Positions 8,917 through 18,697 of a stretch of DNA of 64,000 nt are shown one piece after another (the stretch's first letter is position 1; the number at the start of each line of letters is the position of its first letter). Source of the stretch: Lachancea dasiensis (taxonomy: Eukaryota > Ascomycota > Saccharomycetes > Saccharomycetales > Saccharomycetaceae); NCBI GenBank assembly GCA_900074725.1, contig LT598457.1, forward strand, positions 1,518,010-1,582,009. The letters run 5' to 3'. The notes below the pieces were generated by a model that was given only the letters and a program-made list of their open reading frames with translations, searched no databases and was not told the DNA's origin. Made by a program: the position numbers and the translations under genes.

Positions 8917-10164
8917 TTAAGCCTTGCTATCCGTCAACAGTTCATCATTGGGGAACTCCTTCTCACGAACCTCATTTTCAAAAACCTCTTTGTCCGGGGA
9001 GTCCTTTTTGGAAGGTTCTGAACCATCAGAAATGGATTCTCTTTTCCGCTTCAGAGTATCGGAAGGTTGCTCCTCCAATATCGCATCCGATTTCTCAATA
9101 TTCTCAACAGGAGCAGCATTTTCTTCGATGCTCTTCGTATTCTGCTTTAGATCCCCCTTCTCATCATCGGAAGACATGATTATAACTTCCTTGTTATTAG
9201 AATCGGGCTGTTCGGTATCGTCCAGCACTACCGGATGGCTTTGGTCGTTGCTGAAGACCCTGATGGTGGAGAAAGTCGCGTTGTCGCTTAATAGTTCGAC
9301 CAACGAATTGTAGCGCGATACAAATCGTCCTTTTGTGCTGACATTGATAGTCAAAAAAGTGGGTACATTTGGTTCACATTTCTTTATCGAATTATCTTTC
9401 AATATTTTAAAGATTGACACAATGTCATTGATTGTAATGTCCTTGTTGTACATGTTATCTTCCTCCATTCTCAGATCAAGATCAGGAAACTCCATTTGAA
9501 GTTCTCGGGAAAGCAAGTCCAGGCCGCCACGCAAGTTTTGAAGAAATACCCGTATGCGCCCAAAAATCACATTACAGCCGCGGTGTAAATCTGCTGTATC
9601 TTCACAAATAAGCATTTTCTTGTCCCATTCTTGGCCGTTGTCCCCATCGTACTCTCCAAGCAACAAAAACGTGTCGCCCTTGTAATTCACTTTGATTTGC
9701 GGAGCTTTCGCATTCAATAGCTGCTTGGCTGCTTCGTTGACCTCACTTTCTGAGACAATGTCAATAATGGAATCTGCGTCGTCGCCCGCGTCTTCGTCGC
9801 TATCAGATTGAAGCCTTTCGGATGTTTCCCTACTCTTACTGCTGCGTTCATCATTATCCACCGTAACTTCCGCCTTCAATTGCGGGCTTTCAGCAGTCTT
9901 AAGCTTTTCAGCATTTTCAGGAGGAAAGCTGGGCTCTTTAGGTTCAGTCTTCTCGAGAATTGTCGTAGTTGTCGAGTCTTTTTCCACTACCTGGGGACTA
10001 TCACCGCCCTTACTGGGCTCTTTCGAAGCCACATTTTCAGGCTCAGAGACGATTGGAGTAGCTGGATTAGTTGTTGATACGTCGGGTGTGGGATCTGTCA
10101 TTTCACTCTGATACCCTTTTTCCTTGTCAATGGTCTTCCCTATATCATGATTTTCCTTTATCAT
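8917..10164 (-). CDS. RMR1: probable Rmr1-like protein, meiotic recombination (by synteny)
   Basis: I place this as RMR1 (YGL250W) mainly by position and direction: it is divergent from HFM1 and next to RET2, as predicted for the ancestral order. S. cerevisiae Rmr1 is required for normal meiotic gene conversion but is poorly characterised. The product is 415 residues, well above the 241 of S. cerevisiae. It has a central ordered block (about residues 148-325, including YKGDTFLLLGEYDG, CNVIFGRIRVFLQNLRGG and TINDIVSIFKILKD) between two acidic, Ser/Glu-rich tails with KRKRESI near the end. A second in-frame ATG at 10101 is an equally plausible start. Sequence similarity alone did not let me confirm the family. 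Confidence 0.62.
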   Translation of the reverse strand: MIKENHDIGKTIDKEKGYQSEMTDPTPDVSTTNPATPIVSEPENVASKEPSKGGDSPQVVEKDSTTTTILEKTEPKEPSFPPENAEKLKTAESPQLKAEVTVDNDERSSKSRETSERLQSDSDEDAGDDADSIIDIVSESEVNEAAKQLLNAKAPQIKVNYKGDTFLLLGEYDGDNGQEWDKKMLICEDTADLHRGCNVIFGRIRVFLQNLRGGLDLLSRELQMEFPDLDLRMEEDNMYNKDITINDIVSIFKILKDNSIKKCEPNVPTFLTINVSTKGRFVSRYNSLVELLSDNATFSTIRVFSNDQSHPVVLDDTEQPDSNNKEVIIMSSDDEKGDLKQNTKSIEENAAPVENIEKSDAILEEQPSDTLKRKRESISDGSEPSKKDSPDKEVFENEVREKEFPNDELLTDSKA

Positions 10165-10248
10165 CTATTTAAAGGCAAAAATATCGATGGGCTTTAGTTG
10201 AATACAAAACCTGTCTAAATGTAAAGAGAATACCAATACTGGGCCCCA

Positions 10249-13200
10249 ATGAATTCTTCATCATCTGAAAGGCCAGCTCAAAGCTATTATAATATTTGCA
10301 ATACGTCAATCGGTAAATACGTTTTGTTTTCGCCTGTGTAATCGTTGGTGGACCCAGTCCTAAACGTTTTACAGGGAGCGGAAAGTAAAACCTTTGTTAT
10401 CACTCACAAAAGTGGTGTCTACATGAAAAACGCTGGTCACTAACAACCCTAGAACGGAGAACTGTTGGCACTAGTCCCCTTTCAAAGGGAAGGGTCCAAA
10501 ACCAGAACGAAGATGTTAACCGCCGAGATGGAAAATCCAATTGGGCGAATATCGGCTTGCGCTTCAATCACCTGCTGGACAGCGAGAATGATGATCTTTT
10601 ATGGCTCTCAAAATTACAATTTCAGTCAAGACACGACGAAGTTAATGCAAATGCCTTCAACACATCGGCTAATAAGAAAAGGAGATTGATCGGTCCTAGG
10701 ATTTCAATGCTTCAAATGGAACTTGTCTGTTCTGACGTTCTCCCCCGTGCCTACGCAAACTTCTTTCACTTTTCAAAATTTAACAAAATGCAATCGGAAG
10801 CATTTGATTACGTGTTTAATTCATCACAAAACGTAGTGGTGAGTGCGCCAACAGGATCGGGGAAATCAGTTCTTTTTGAACTGGCCATTCTCTCACTTCT
10901 TCACAAGAAAAAGACACCCTCTGCCTTGAAAATTATCTATACCGCACCCACAAAATCCTTATGCAACGAAAAATTCAGGCAATGGTCTAAGGCTTTCAAA
11001 GATCTGAACGTTAGATTGATCACTGGCGACACTGAACTCTCTTGGCAGGAATTCAAGCACTTCCAGATCGGAATTTTAACCCCGGAAAAATTAGACTCTA
11101 TGACTAGAAACCCAAGAGTCCAATCTGATTGTATCTGTCCCGTCTCTCTCTTACTAGTAGACGAGATTCACTTGATCAGAGAAGAACGAGGAGCAGCGTT
11201 GGAACTTGGAATCATGCGACTGAACTTGTTATCGAAGGGCTTGAGAATCATTGCAGTGAGTGGTACCATTGCAAATTCGGATGACTTGGCGCTATGGCTT
11301 AGAGCTGACTCTTTTGACGGCCAAGCGGCTAAGTCTCTGAAGTTTGATGAGAGTTACAGGCCAGTCATTCTGAAAATGTTCATTCACGGATATTCCGCCA
11401 ACCACAAAAATTTCTTCCAGATGGATAACCTTTTGAATCAGCGCCTGCTCGGTATTTTAAAGAAGTATAGCAAGGAAAAACCTACATTGATATTCTGTTC
11501 TAGTCGGAAATCTACCGTTCTATGTGCCAAATATCTGGCCTCAAAGGGTCCAATCCAAAGCAATATTTTGAGACAAGATTTTTGGTCGAATATGTCTGAT
11601 AAAAGCCTACAGGAAGTATTCAAGTTCGGGATAGGATTCCATCATGCAGGACTTTCGGCTGAGGATAGGGCATTGGTCGAAAAAAACTTTCACAATGGTA
11701 ACATAAGGGTACTATGCTGCACAACTACTCTCGCCGTTGGCATGAATCTTCCGGCATATTTAGTAATTATCAAAGGAACTTGCATTGGGAGCGACTTCGC
11801 TAACAACGATTACAGTGCTATGGAAGTCTTGCAAATGATAGGGAGAGCAGGCCGGCCACAATATGAAAACGATGGATGTGCCGTTATTATGACAAGTCAT
11901 GAGGCAAAAACCAAGTATCAGAACCTTAACTATTGCTTAGAAAGCGTGGAAAGCAGTCTCCACAAAAATTTATCCGATCACATTTGCTCGGAGGTCAACG
12001 CGGGGGTTATCAACTCCACCAAAGGCACCCTAGAATGGCTTAAAAAGTCTTTTCTATACACCCGCTTAACAAAGAATCGTCTCTACTATGAGGGCTTAAG
12101 TTTGGAGGAAAATCTAAATTCGAACTCCATGGACAGCGAGCTCTTTGATCTTTGTTTAGAATCGCTCAGAAAGTTGTCTTGTTCTCGGTTGATTCGGGAA
12201 GATGGCGATAAACTCTATGGAACGAGTTTCTCCGCTTCAATGTCTCAGAATTCATTAACCTTGACCACAATGCAGAAAATTTTAGCTCTTTCCCAAGAGC
12301 TGAGTTTAGATCAAATCGTACACTTTTTGCCAAAGGTAGAAGAGTTCAAATATTTGCGCTTACGTTCCGGTGATAAGAAGTTTCTGCGGGCAGTAGATGA
12401 TGAGGGTTCTATTAGAGTTCCGATGCATTTGAATGAAAATATGAGCGATAGTCTCTATCTACAGAAAAAGGTATCAATTCTTCTCCAGTTTCGACTGAGT
12501 GGTTCGAAGCTGCCTCAACTAAGGGAGCTATTCTCGCTCATACCTTCCTTCTACGCAGAAATGGCTCGTGTCTCCGAGACAGCAATACGAATTCTGAGAG
12601 GAATGCGAGACTGCTTTGCTGCTAAGGGGGACTTGAATTCATTGAAAGCAACCTTGGTGTTGCTAAGCTCTGTACATTCCAAAGTTTGGGCAGATACCTC
12701 CCAATCACTCACATATCTAAAATGCTTGGACAGTAAAAGTGTTGTGACCTTGGGGAACGCTGGATTAGGCAAAATTTCCCTTCTTCAAAGGGCAGATCCA
12801 TGGCATATTCAAAGGGCCCTGAATGCAACTGATTCAAAGTTTAGAAGTCTCAGGAGTCAAATTGCCAAATTGCCACGTATCACCATTAACCATTGTTCCA
12901 AACTTTCAAATGGTGCCAACTTAGAGACGTCCATCTCGGTGGCACTCATATTGAAAGGTTTACCGATTTCCGAAGATAAGTTTGCATTAAATGTTGTCGT
13001 ATCCCGAAACAATAGTATGCTTCTGCATTACGAAAGATTTTGCCTCAACCGTCAAAAGAAAAACGCTAACTTCGTCATCTCATCCGCGTTGGAAAAGGGT
13101 TCAAAAGTGGAGGTTGAAGCTTCTTGTGAAAACATCCCAGGACTCACAGAGATGGCTTCTTTTTGTCTAATTCCCGCAAAAGAAAACGTTTCTTCACCTT

Positions 13201-13691
13201 TCAAAAGCCGTGGTTCGGTAAGCTCAGCCGATTTTGCCCCATTCCGCTGTTCTGTTGCAGAGCGTTCTGCACATAAATATATTCCAGAACAACTAAACTC
13301 ATCAGATGGCAATGGTGCCGATGATGATGATGATGATGACGATGATGATGATGATGATGACGATATAATAGAGCTGTTCGCGCATGCAGCTCCAGCAACT
13401 GAAAATTCCGATAGCAGCAGGCAGCCAAATCACAGTTACTCAAAAACCAATCGCCCAGAGGAGAAAACAGCTCAGAAAAAAGTCACCTTGAGTCTCAAAG
13501 AAGGCTCTTCCCAGTATCGTATATTGCTCGTGCCGCAAAGAGGTGCGAAATTCAACAAGTCGTGTAAAACTCTACACATTCATGCGGGGCTCGACGAGCT
13601 ACTATCTGAAGAAACATCGTCTATACTGCCCATGACAGAGGATGATTCGACGGCAGACCAAACTACAGTCACAGAACCAATGCAGAAATAA
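10249..13691 (+). CDS. HFM1: Hfm1/Mer3, meiotic crossover DNA helicase, probably spliced
   Basis: Hfm1/Mer3 is a meiosis-specific 3'-5' DNA helicase that stabilises recombination intermediates and promotes interfering crossovers. Helicase motifs are clear: Walker A (APTGSGKS, near 10850), TAPTKSLC, DEIH (near 11160), FHHAGLS, GMNLPAY and QMIGRAGRPQ, followed by winged-helix and Sec63-like regions. The main frame runs from 10389 to 13691 but has no ATG until within the conserved N-terminal region, so an upstream exon is needed. My model is join(10249..10312, 10453..13691), 1,100 residues, close to the 1,187 of S. cerevisiae. The GLRFNHLLDSEND segment aligns with the yeast protein's N terminus and lies in exon 2. 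An aspartate run encoded by a GAT repeat sits near residue 975. Exon 1 and the splice sites are inferred. Confidence 0.88.
10313..10452 (+). other. inferred intron of HFM1
   Basis: A 140-base intron is inferred from 5' splice site GTAAAT at 10313, branch-like CACTAAC at 10438-10444, and 3' site CCCTAG ending at 10452. This is the only 3' AG downstream of the branch site that restores frame with the 10249 exon. MER3 in S. cerevisiae has an intron of about 150 bases with a weak 5' site, spliced with the help of Mer1. The 5' site here is also off-consensus. The branch-to-AG distance of about 9 bases is short. Confidence 0.5.
13320..13364 (+). repeat. GAT/GAC trinucleotide repeat coding 15 aspartates in HFM1
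   Basis: Fifteen consecutive GAT or GAC codons form a microsatellite in the disordered C-terminal tail of Hfm1. The tract is mostly GAT interrupted by two GAC codons. Length variation between strains would keep the frame. Confidence 0.95.
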
Positions 13692-14092
13692 ACACGACGA
13701 AATAGTTTACTCTCCAGGAAGCAATATCTTGTCTCTTGTAGATCATGAGTAAATATATTTTGTTAGATTGATGGCCTTCTATTCCCACAACTACGCCAAC
13801 CTCATGGTCAGATGTGGCTTCTGGTTGAACCTTTTGCCATTTGATTTCGATGGAAGAGCCGTAGTGAGCCTGGGCCGAGCAAGACTGCCTTATTTGTGAA
13901 CTTCACGATGGAGCATCGCTTTCAAGACAATCCAAACGAAGATTGGTATGAAGTCTTAGCAGAGGTTTAGCATAGAGATGTTGTCTAAATGATTGACTCG
14001 TCCATTATGATTCACTTAGAAACTTCCAAATTAAATGTGAGCTCTATGACCGCCTGTGGACAACCGGAACTTAAGCCCAGCTCCAGCTCAAC
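13692..14092. other. intergenic region between HFM1 and RTG2
   Basis: About 400 bases hold the HFM1 3' end and the RTG2 promoter. A short overlapping frame from 13989 is a shadow of RTG2. I see no other feature. Confidence 0.5.
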
Positions 14093-15838
14093 ATGTCTGC
14101 CATTTCAGATAGTGACAATGAGGCCGAAGTCGTCTCTAGAAACTTATGCGGGGTTGTTGATATGGGATCCAATGGGATTCGTTTTAGCATTTCATCAAAA
14201 GCTTCTCACCATGCTAGAATTATGCCCTGCGTTTTCAAAGATAGAGTCGGTATCTCTCTGTTTGAGGTTCAGTATGCAGCCAACTCTCTGCAAAAAGCGC
14301 CCATTCCTGATGATACCATCAAAGAGGTGAGTGCTGCCATGAAAAGGTTCAAACTCATCTGCGATGATTTCGGTGTGCCGGAGACAGCTGTTCGGGTAGT
14401 GGCTACTGAGGCAACTCGAGAAGCCATCAACTCAGAACAATTCATCAATGCCGTTTTTGAATCGACTGAGTGGGACGTTGAGCTATTGCCCAAGGAAGAA
14501 GAAGGCAAAATAGGTGCATATGGCGTTATCTCTTCTTTCAATTCCGTCTCGGGGTTGTACATGGATCTGGGGGGTGGCAGTACACAAATTTCTTGGATAC
14601 GGTGCGTTGACGGAGAAATTAAGATGTCAAACAATCCCGTGTCACTTCCTTACGGTGCCGGCGCGCTTTCAAGAAGAATGAAGCTGGAAGACAAAAAGGA
14701 ATTGTTTGCCGAAATAAAAGAAGCATACAGAGATGGAATTACTAAGATAGGCATTCCGGAGGAAATGCTAGAAGAGGCTCACCAAAATGGTGGATTTGAC
14801 CTCTTTACTTGTGGGGGCGGACTAAGAGGGATGGGACACTTGCTATTATCCCAGAGTAAGGATTATCCTATACAAACAATTATCAATGGCTTCTCTTGCT
14901 CATTTGAAGAATTCTCGAGTATGGCTGATTATCTTTTAATGAAGGGCAGAGTGCCTAAATCCAAAAAGATCTTCAAAGTTTCAGAACGTAGGGCCTCGCA
15001 GCTTCCGGCGGTTGGACTCTTGATGAGTGCTGCTTTTGAATCTTTGCCGGATATTAAAACTGTCCATTTTAGTGAAGGTGGTGTAAGAGAGGGCACATTG
15101 TATTCAATTTTACCTCGAGAGGCAAGAGCTGAGGATCCTTTGCTTGTTGCAACAAGACCATACGCTCCCTTGCTAGCACCAAAATACCTAGAGCTTTTGA
15201 GAGCTGCACTGCCAAAAAATGACGTGCCCAAGATCGTGTACTCTAGGATTGCGCCGGCTCTTTGTAATTTGGCCTTCGTGCACGCATCATATCCTAAAGA
15301 ACTGCAACCCACAGCCGCTCTGCATGTCGCTACCACAGGCATTTTGGCAGGATGCCATGGTCTCTCCCATAGAGCACGCGCACTCATAGGAATCGCCTTG
15401 TGTAACCGGTGGGGAGGTGATATGCCAGATCAGGAATTAGAGCACAAGAAGTTGCTTGAGGACGTCGTGCTTCGGGATGGAGACAAGGTTGAACGAGAAC
15501 GCATCGTCTGGTGGACCCAGTATATCGGCACGATCATGTTTGTCATTTGTGGTGTTCATCCAGGTGGGAATATTAGAGATGGTCTATTCAACTTCAACAT
15601 TGAGCAGAAGGAAAACGTCGAAAAAGACTTGCATAATTTCAGCGTCGATGACAAGCCTATCGCAGGTAGCTCCAAACGCCGAGAATTTGAGGTTTTCGTC
15701 CGTATAAGCAAAGATGATCTGAAAACCAGTGCCTCAGTCAGGACCAGAATCATCACTCTTCAAAAGAAGATTCGCAAATTATCTCGGGGAAGCTCCGAAA
15801 AAGTCAAGATTGGTGTACAATTTTATGAGGACACCTAA
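14093..15838 (+). CDS. RTG2: Rtg2, sensor of mitochondrial dysfunction in retrograde signalling
   Basis: Rtg2 senses mitochondrial dysfunction and relieves Mks1 inhibition so that Rtg1/Rtg3 can activate glutamate and citrate-cycle genes; it is also a SAGA-like (SLIK) subunit. The 581-residue product matches the 588 of S. cerevisiae nearly end to end. The N-terminal Ppx/GppA phosphatase-type ATP-binding fold is clear: DMGSNGIRFS at residues 24-33, TEATREA, DLGGGSTQ and the GGGLRGMG segment. The C terminus ends KIGVQFYEDT. It lies between HFM1 and RPN12, joining YGL252C with YFR052W. Confidence 0.97.
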   Translation: MSAISDSDNEAEVVSRNLCGVVDMGSNGIRFSISSKASHHARIMPCVFKDRVGISLFEVQYAANSLQKAPIPDDTIKEVSAAMKRFKLICDDFGVPETAVRVVATEATREAINSEQFINAVFESTEWDVELLPKEEEGKIGAYGVISSFNSVSGLYMDLGGGSTQISWIRCVDGEIKMSNNPVSLPYGAGALSRRMKLEDKKELFAEIKEAYRDGITKIGIPEEMLEEAHQNGGFDLFTCGGGLRGMGHLLLSQSKDYPIQTIINGFSCSFEEFSSMADYLLMKGRVPKSKKIFKVSERRASQLPAVGLLMSAAFESLPDIKTVHFSEGGVREGTLYSILPREARAEDPLLVATRPYAPLLAPKYLELLRAALPKNDVPKIVYSRIAPALCNLAFVHASYPKELQPTAALHVATTGILAGCHGLSHRARALIGIALCNRWGGDMPDQELEHKKLLEDVVLRDGDKVERERIVWWTQYIGTIMFVICGVHPGGNIRDGLFNFNIEQKENVEKDLHNFSVDDKPIAGSSKRREFEVFVRISKDDLKTSASVRTRIITLQKKIRKLSRGSSEKVKIGVQFYEDT

Positions 15839-15977
15839 TTCAGGGATATCTTGGGCATGGAGTGTAGCGGAATTCCACTTCGACAGGCCAGGATCCCAGA
15901 CCTTGCGGAGAGTCATTATAGCTAAGTCCTATTCACCCATTCCTCTATCGTATTTAGTGATATGCATAATCAATATA

Positions 15978-15986
15978 TTTGCCACT
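15978..15986 (-). promoter_or_regulatory. PACE-like element upstream of RPN12
   Basis: TTTGCCACT reads AGTGGCAAA on the other strand, one base from the Rpn4 site GGTGGCAAA. It lies about 70-78 bases before the RPN12 ATG, where proteasome genes usually carry it. Confidence 0.6.
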
Positions 15987-16055
15987 TTAACCGTAGTCAA
16001 CTAAGCACTTGGTGCAACTCAGGAAGTACGCCGGAAGTGTGTTAGACGTATTGCA

Positions 16056-16853
16056 ATGCCCTCTTTTTTGGATTTGATAAGGAGTTTAAATGCTGCTTTC
16101 AGTAAAGGTGACAATAATAGCTGCTTGCAACTGCTGACACCCATCAAAATTGAGTTGATTAAGAACAATCTGCTGGTCCCTGATTTAGTTAGGGCTCGCA
16201 ACAACGAAGGATATTTAAACGATTTGGAGAGTGCTCGGAAAATCCTGGAGATTGGTGCTCTTTGCAGCGTGAGAAATAGAGATTTCGAATCTTTCCAGAG
16301 TTTCTCGTCACAATTGAGGGTGTTCTACTTCAGCCATATTCCCAAACTGGAAGATTCTGAGAACAGATCCAAATTGATCAGCTTATATCTATTGATTTTA
16401 TTGTCACAAGGAGACGTAACGAGGTTTCATTCTGAGTTAGAATTTCTGGGGAAACGATTGGGTAATATGGAGGAAGATACGTTTTTGTCATACCCTATTA
16501 AGGTGGAAAAATGGCTGATGGAAGGTTCCTATCAAAGGGCTTGGAATTTGCTGAATAACGAGTCCAAAGTTGAGGAGTTTAACATTTTTACACAAACATT
16601 GATGGATGCGATTAGAGAGGAAATTGGTCGCAACACGGAGCTTTCGTACAAGAGATTGCCTCTGTTTAATGTTAAGGCATTGCTATTTTTCGAGAGTGAA
16701 AAGGATACAGAGCAATTTGCTCTTGCTAGGGGATGGAAAGTGGTTTCCGGTAGCATTGTTTTTGACGAGGAAGAAACCTTGCAAGATGATCATCAGGCAA
16801 ATATAGTTGAGAAAACCCTAGACTATGCCATCAATTTAGAAAGCATTGTGTAG
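16056..16853 (+). CDS. RPN12: Rpn12, 19S proteasome lid subunit
   Basis: Rpn12 is a lid subunit of the 19S regulatory particle; its incorporation triggers docking of the lid onto the base. The 265-residue product is close to the 274 of S. cerevisiae. The alpha-helical PCI-type repeats and the late SGSIVFDEEE segment of the winged-helix domain are visible, followed by a C-terminal helix (IVEKTLDYAINLESIV). It sits between RTG2 and the hexokinase, as predicted for the ancestral order (YFR052W). Confidence 0.93.
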   Translation: MPSFLDLIRSLNAAFSKGDNNSCLQLLTPIKIELIKNNLLVPDLVRARNNEGYLNDLESARKILEIGALCSVRNRDFESFQSFSSQLRVFYFSHIPKLEDSENRSKLISLYLLILLSQGDVTRFHSELEFLGKRLGNMEEDTFLSYPIKVEKWLMEGSYQRAWNLLNNESKVEEFNIFTQTLMDAIREEIGRNTELSYKRLPLFNVKALLFFESEKDTEQFALARGWKVVSGSIVFDEEETLQDDHQANIVEKTLDYAINLESIV

Positions 16854-17239
16854 CGAGGATAAAAGTAATTAGGAATGAATAAATTCTGGAGCCCAGAAAC
16901 GAGAGGTTTTTGATGGATGACAAAGCGAAGTTTAGGCACGGCAACCCGCGGTATGTACTCCAAACTTGGCGGGGTGGAGGGCATAGACTTGCCACTCATC
17001 GGGCAAACATTGAAGTGATCTCTTTAAGAACAGCTTTGTTCATAATCTATCCACTTGTATATTCTATTCAAATAAAAAAACGGAAACAATATATATAAGT
17101 ATAATCTTTCAATGGAATCGTTCAAGGTCTTAACTGGAGGGGACATAAAGTTCATTCATTATTCGTTAGAAAGAGAAAAAAGAAGGAGCTAGGAGGCATC
17201 TTTCTGGGAAACCTCTGCAGATAGAATAAATTCTCCTCC
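16854..17239. other. intergenic region between convergent RPN12 and HXK2
   Basis: This is the shared 3' region of two convergent genes. It is AT-rich near 17060-17110, which fits polyadenylation signals. No gene is seen. Confidence 0.5.
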
Positions 17240-18697
17240 TTAGTTGATGACACCGACAGACTTGCCAGCAGCGAGTCTCTTTTGAGTCAAAGCGGCAATG
17301 ATTGCGGCACCAGCACCTGAACCATCTTCGGCAGCGACAATAACAATTGGGTAGTCTTCATAGTTCTTCTTAACTTCCCAATCAAAGATGTCTCTCAAAC
17401 CAGCAGCAGCTCTTTCTTTGAAGCCTGGATACAAGTTGAAAACGGAACCGTCAGCAGCAATGTGGGCGGTCTTGTAACCTCTCTTTTTGCAGACAGCAGC
17501 AATACCACACACAGACATTCTGGAGGCTCTGGTACCAATGAGTTCAGCCAAACGTCTGATGAGCTTACGTTCGCCGTTGGTAGTTTCGACACCCAACTCG
17601 TTCTTGAAAATGTCATAGGTGTCTTCCAAGTTCTCGAATGGGTCTTCTTCAATACGAGCAGGGTAGGCAGTGTCCATCACGTAGGGTTTTTCCAATTTAG
17701 ACAAGTCTTGGCCAGAGAATATCAAACCTTGGCCAGCCAAGTCCACCAAAGCCAAACGCAGTAGCTCACCCAAGTAGTAACCGGAGGTCATCTTTTCAAA
17801 GCTTTGTTGACCAGGTCTTGGGGATTGCTTGTCGACGAGTATGTCGTATTTGGTTCTTGGCAAAGTGATGAGCTCGTTGTCGAAGGAACCGTATTCACAG
17901 TTGATCGCCATAGGGGCATCAGGGTCAACATCGTCAGCTAATCTACCTTGTAGCTTTTCAACACCGCTGCAAACATCGTAGTAGGCACCGTTGACACCGG
18001 TACCGAAGATGCAGCCCATACGGGTCTCTGGGTCGGTGTACATGGAGGCAACCAAGGTACCAGTGGTATCGTTGATCAAGGCCACGACGTCGATTGGGAT
18101 GTCGCGCTTTTTCAATTGCTCTTGCAACATTGGCACCACGTCTTTCCCCTCGACACCATCAATGTCGAAACCCTTGGTCCATCTTTGTAGAAACCCTTCG
18201 TTGATGCGGTCCTGAGACGCTGGGTAGGAGAAGGTGAAGCCCAGAGGCAAGGCGTGGTCCACGCCCTCTGGGAACTCTTCGTCGAGAAAAGCCTTTAGAC
18301 AGTCGGCGATGAAGGAAAACAACGCGTCAGCAGAGCCCGTGCGCATGTGGTCAGGCAGCTTGTACTTGGACTGGGTGGTGTCGAAATCGCGTTTTCCGCC
18401 CAGCTTGACGAGAACCACACGCAGGTTGGTTCCACCAAGGTCGATGGCCAGGTAGTCGCCGGTCTCCGAACCCGTGGGGAAGTCCATCACCCAGCCGGGA
18501 ATCATAGGGATGTTCCCGCCCTTCTTCGACAAACCTTTGTTCAGCTCGCCGACAAACCGCTCCGTGACTTCCTTCAGTTTCTCCGCAGGCACCGTGAACA
18601 CCTCTTCGAAGCGCGTGATCTGTTCCATCAAGCTGGCTGGCACGTCGGCCATCGACCCTTTTCTCACGGGAGGCTTCTTAGGACCCAAACGAACCAT
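17240..18697 (-). CDS. HXK2: hexokinase, Hxk2/Hxk1 type
   Basis: This hexokinase phosphorylates glucose, fructose and mannose at the entry to glycolysis. At 485 residues it equals the yeast enzymes. Key parts are phosphate loop 1 (DLGGTNLR, 86-93), sugar binding FTFSYPASQ (154-162), catalytic Asp210 in INDTTGT, and the adenosine segment near the C terminus (EDGSGAGAA). The N-terminal KKPPVRKGSM with Ser15 resembles the S. cerevisiae Hxk2 segment used in Mig1-linked glucose repression, so the single gene probably keeps both metabolic and signalling roles. It corresponds to both YFR053C and YGL253W. It is the last gene of the conserved block before the subtelomeric region. Confidence 0.97.
   Translation of the reverse strand: MVRLGPKKPPVRKGSMADVPASLMEQITRFEEVFTVPAEKLKEVTERFVGELNKGLSKKGGNIPMIPGWVMDFPTGSETGDYLAIDLGGTNLRVVLVKLGGKRDFDTTQSKYKLPDHMRTGSADALFSFIADCLKAFLDEEFPEGVDHALPLGFTFSYPASQDRINEGFLQRWTKGFDIDGVEGKDVVPMLQEQLKKRDIPIDVVALINDTTGTLVASMYTDPETRMGCIFGTGVNGAYYDVCSGVEKLQGRLADDVDPDAPMAINCEYGSFDNELITLPRTKYDILVDKQSPRPGQQSFEKMTSGYYLGELLRLALVDLAGQGLIFSGQDLSKLEKPYVMDTAYPARIEEDPFENLEDTYDIFKNELGVETTNGERKLIRRLAELIGTRASRMSVCGIAAVCKKRGYKTAHIAADGSVFNLYPGFKERAAAGLRDIFDWEVKKNYEDYPIVIVAAEDGSGAGAAIIAALTQKRLAAGKSVGVIN

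Noticed and set aside
10512-10526. URS1-like AACCGCCGA near the start of the HFM1 frame
   Set aside because: It lies inside the likely coding part of exon 2, so it is probably chance, though Ume6 control of HFM1 is expected.
13201-13443. Minus-strand frame with a long histidine run inside HFM1
   Set aside because: It is the antisense reading of the GAT repeat.
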